Source: JACVRW01 sp034664105
Lineage (GTDB): Bacteria; Actinomycetota; Thermoleophilia; Solirubrobacterales; Thermoleophilaceae
Direction: 5' to 3'
DNA: 6,537 nucleotides
Assembly (NCBI GenBank): GCA_034664105.1
Contig: JAXDIH010000185.1
Location: forward strand, 1-6,537
Below the pieces are notes generated by a model. That model saw only the letters and a program-made list of their open reading frames with translations, made no database searches and was not told the origin of the DNA. This document shows, in pieces, positions 6,408-6,537 of the stretch; position 1 is the first letter of the stretch, and every line of letters begins with the position of its first letter. A program made the translations under genes and the position numbers.

Positions 6408-6537
6408 CGTCCGCGCAGATCCGCTTCTTCAGCCTCGTGCGGCGCGAGGTCAATCGCTTCATGAAGATCAAGCGCCAGACCGTCGGAGCGCCGCTGCTGG
6501 AGACGTTCCTCTACATCTCGGTGTTCGGCGCGGCGCT
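6404..6537 (+). CDS. ABC-2 type transporter permease (YadH-like), N-terminal fragment cut by window edge
   Basis: The first 44 codons of the membrane partner of the preceding ATPase. It begins at GTG 6404, which overlaps the ATPase stop by 4 bp, with a GAGG Shine-Dalgarno-like sequence at 6390-6393 about 10 bases upstream. The visible protein starts MTSAQIRFFSLVRREVNRFM and continues KIKRQTVGAPLLETFLYISVFG. An amphipathic basic helix (LVRREVNRFMKIKRQT) leads into the first membrane segment from about residue 28. This pattern (RRE.NRF..I..QT..AP......Y..VFG) is typical of ABC-2 permeases, especially YadH. The frame remains open at the right edge; a full member would be about 250-270 residues. 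Confidence 0.88.
   Translation, partial: MTSAQIRFFSLVRREVNRFMKIKRQTVGAPLLETFLYISVFGAA

Overview
The window is very GC-rich with almost uniformly G/C third codon positions. It carries a DnaE2 polymerase next to a GAAC-N4-GTTC type LexA operator, and several genes lack a Shine-Dalgarno sequence and sit a few bases from a -10-like hexamer. Together these point to a high-GC actinobacterium (Actinomycetota). A soil lineage such as Thermoleophilia/Solirubrobacterales is possible, but that is a guess from general character and not shown by any marker here. The coding density and lack of mobile elements look like ordinary chromosome.

Layout: (1) Bases 1-3237, minus strand: nearly all of an error-prone DNA polymerase of the DnaE2 family, running off the left edge after 1079 codons. 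(2) Bases 3238-3305: a short divergent spacer holding a near-ideal SOS (LexA) box that abuts the dnaE2 start, with a weak candidate promoter behind it. (3) Bases 3306-4286, plus strand: a cytoplasmic LuxR-type transcription factor with a PAS-like sensor region, a long alanine-rich helical linker and a C-terminal HTH. (4) Bases 4276-5580, minus strand: a secreted phosphatase/phosphodiesterase of the nucleotide pyrophosphatase type, overlapping the regulator gene tail-to-tail by 11 bp. (5) Bases 5581-5627: a 47-bp divergent promoter region. (6) Bases 5628-6537, plus strand: an ABC-2 type exporter, with a complete ATPase gene followed by the start of its permease gene, overlapping by 4 bp and cut by the right edge.

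How they work together: dnaE2 is most likely a DNA-damage-inducible translesion polymerase under LexA control. The ATPase and permease form one transporter operon of the YadG/YadH type. The LuxR regulator and the phosphatase have no clear functional link to either; they are adjacent divergent or convergent units. No RNA gene, CRISPR array, insertion sequence, prophage or transfer signature was seen, and no stretch above 300 bases lacks a gene. I found no evidence for a wholly new system. The most informative non-coding signal is the SOS operator at the dnaE2 start.
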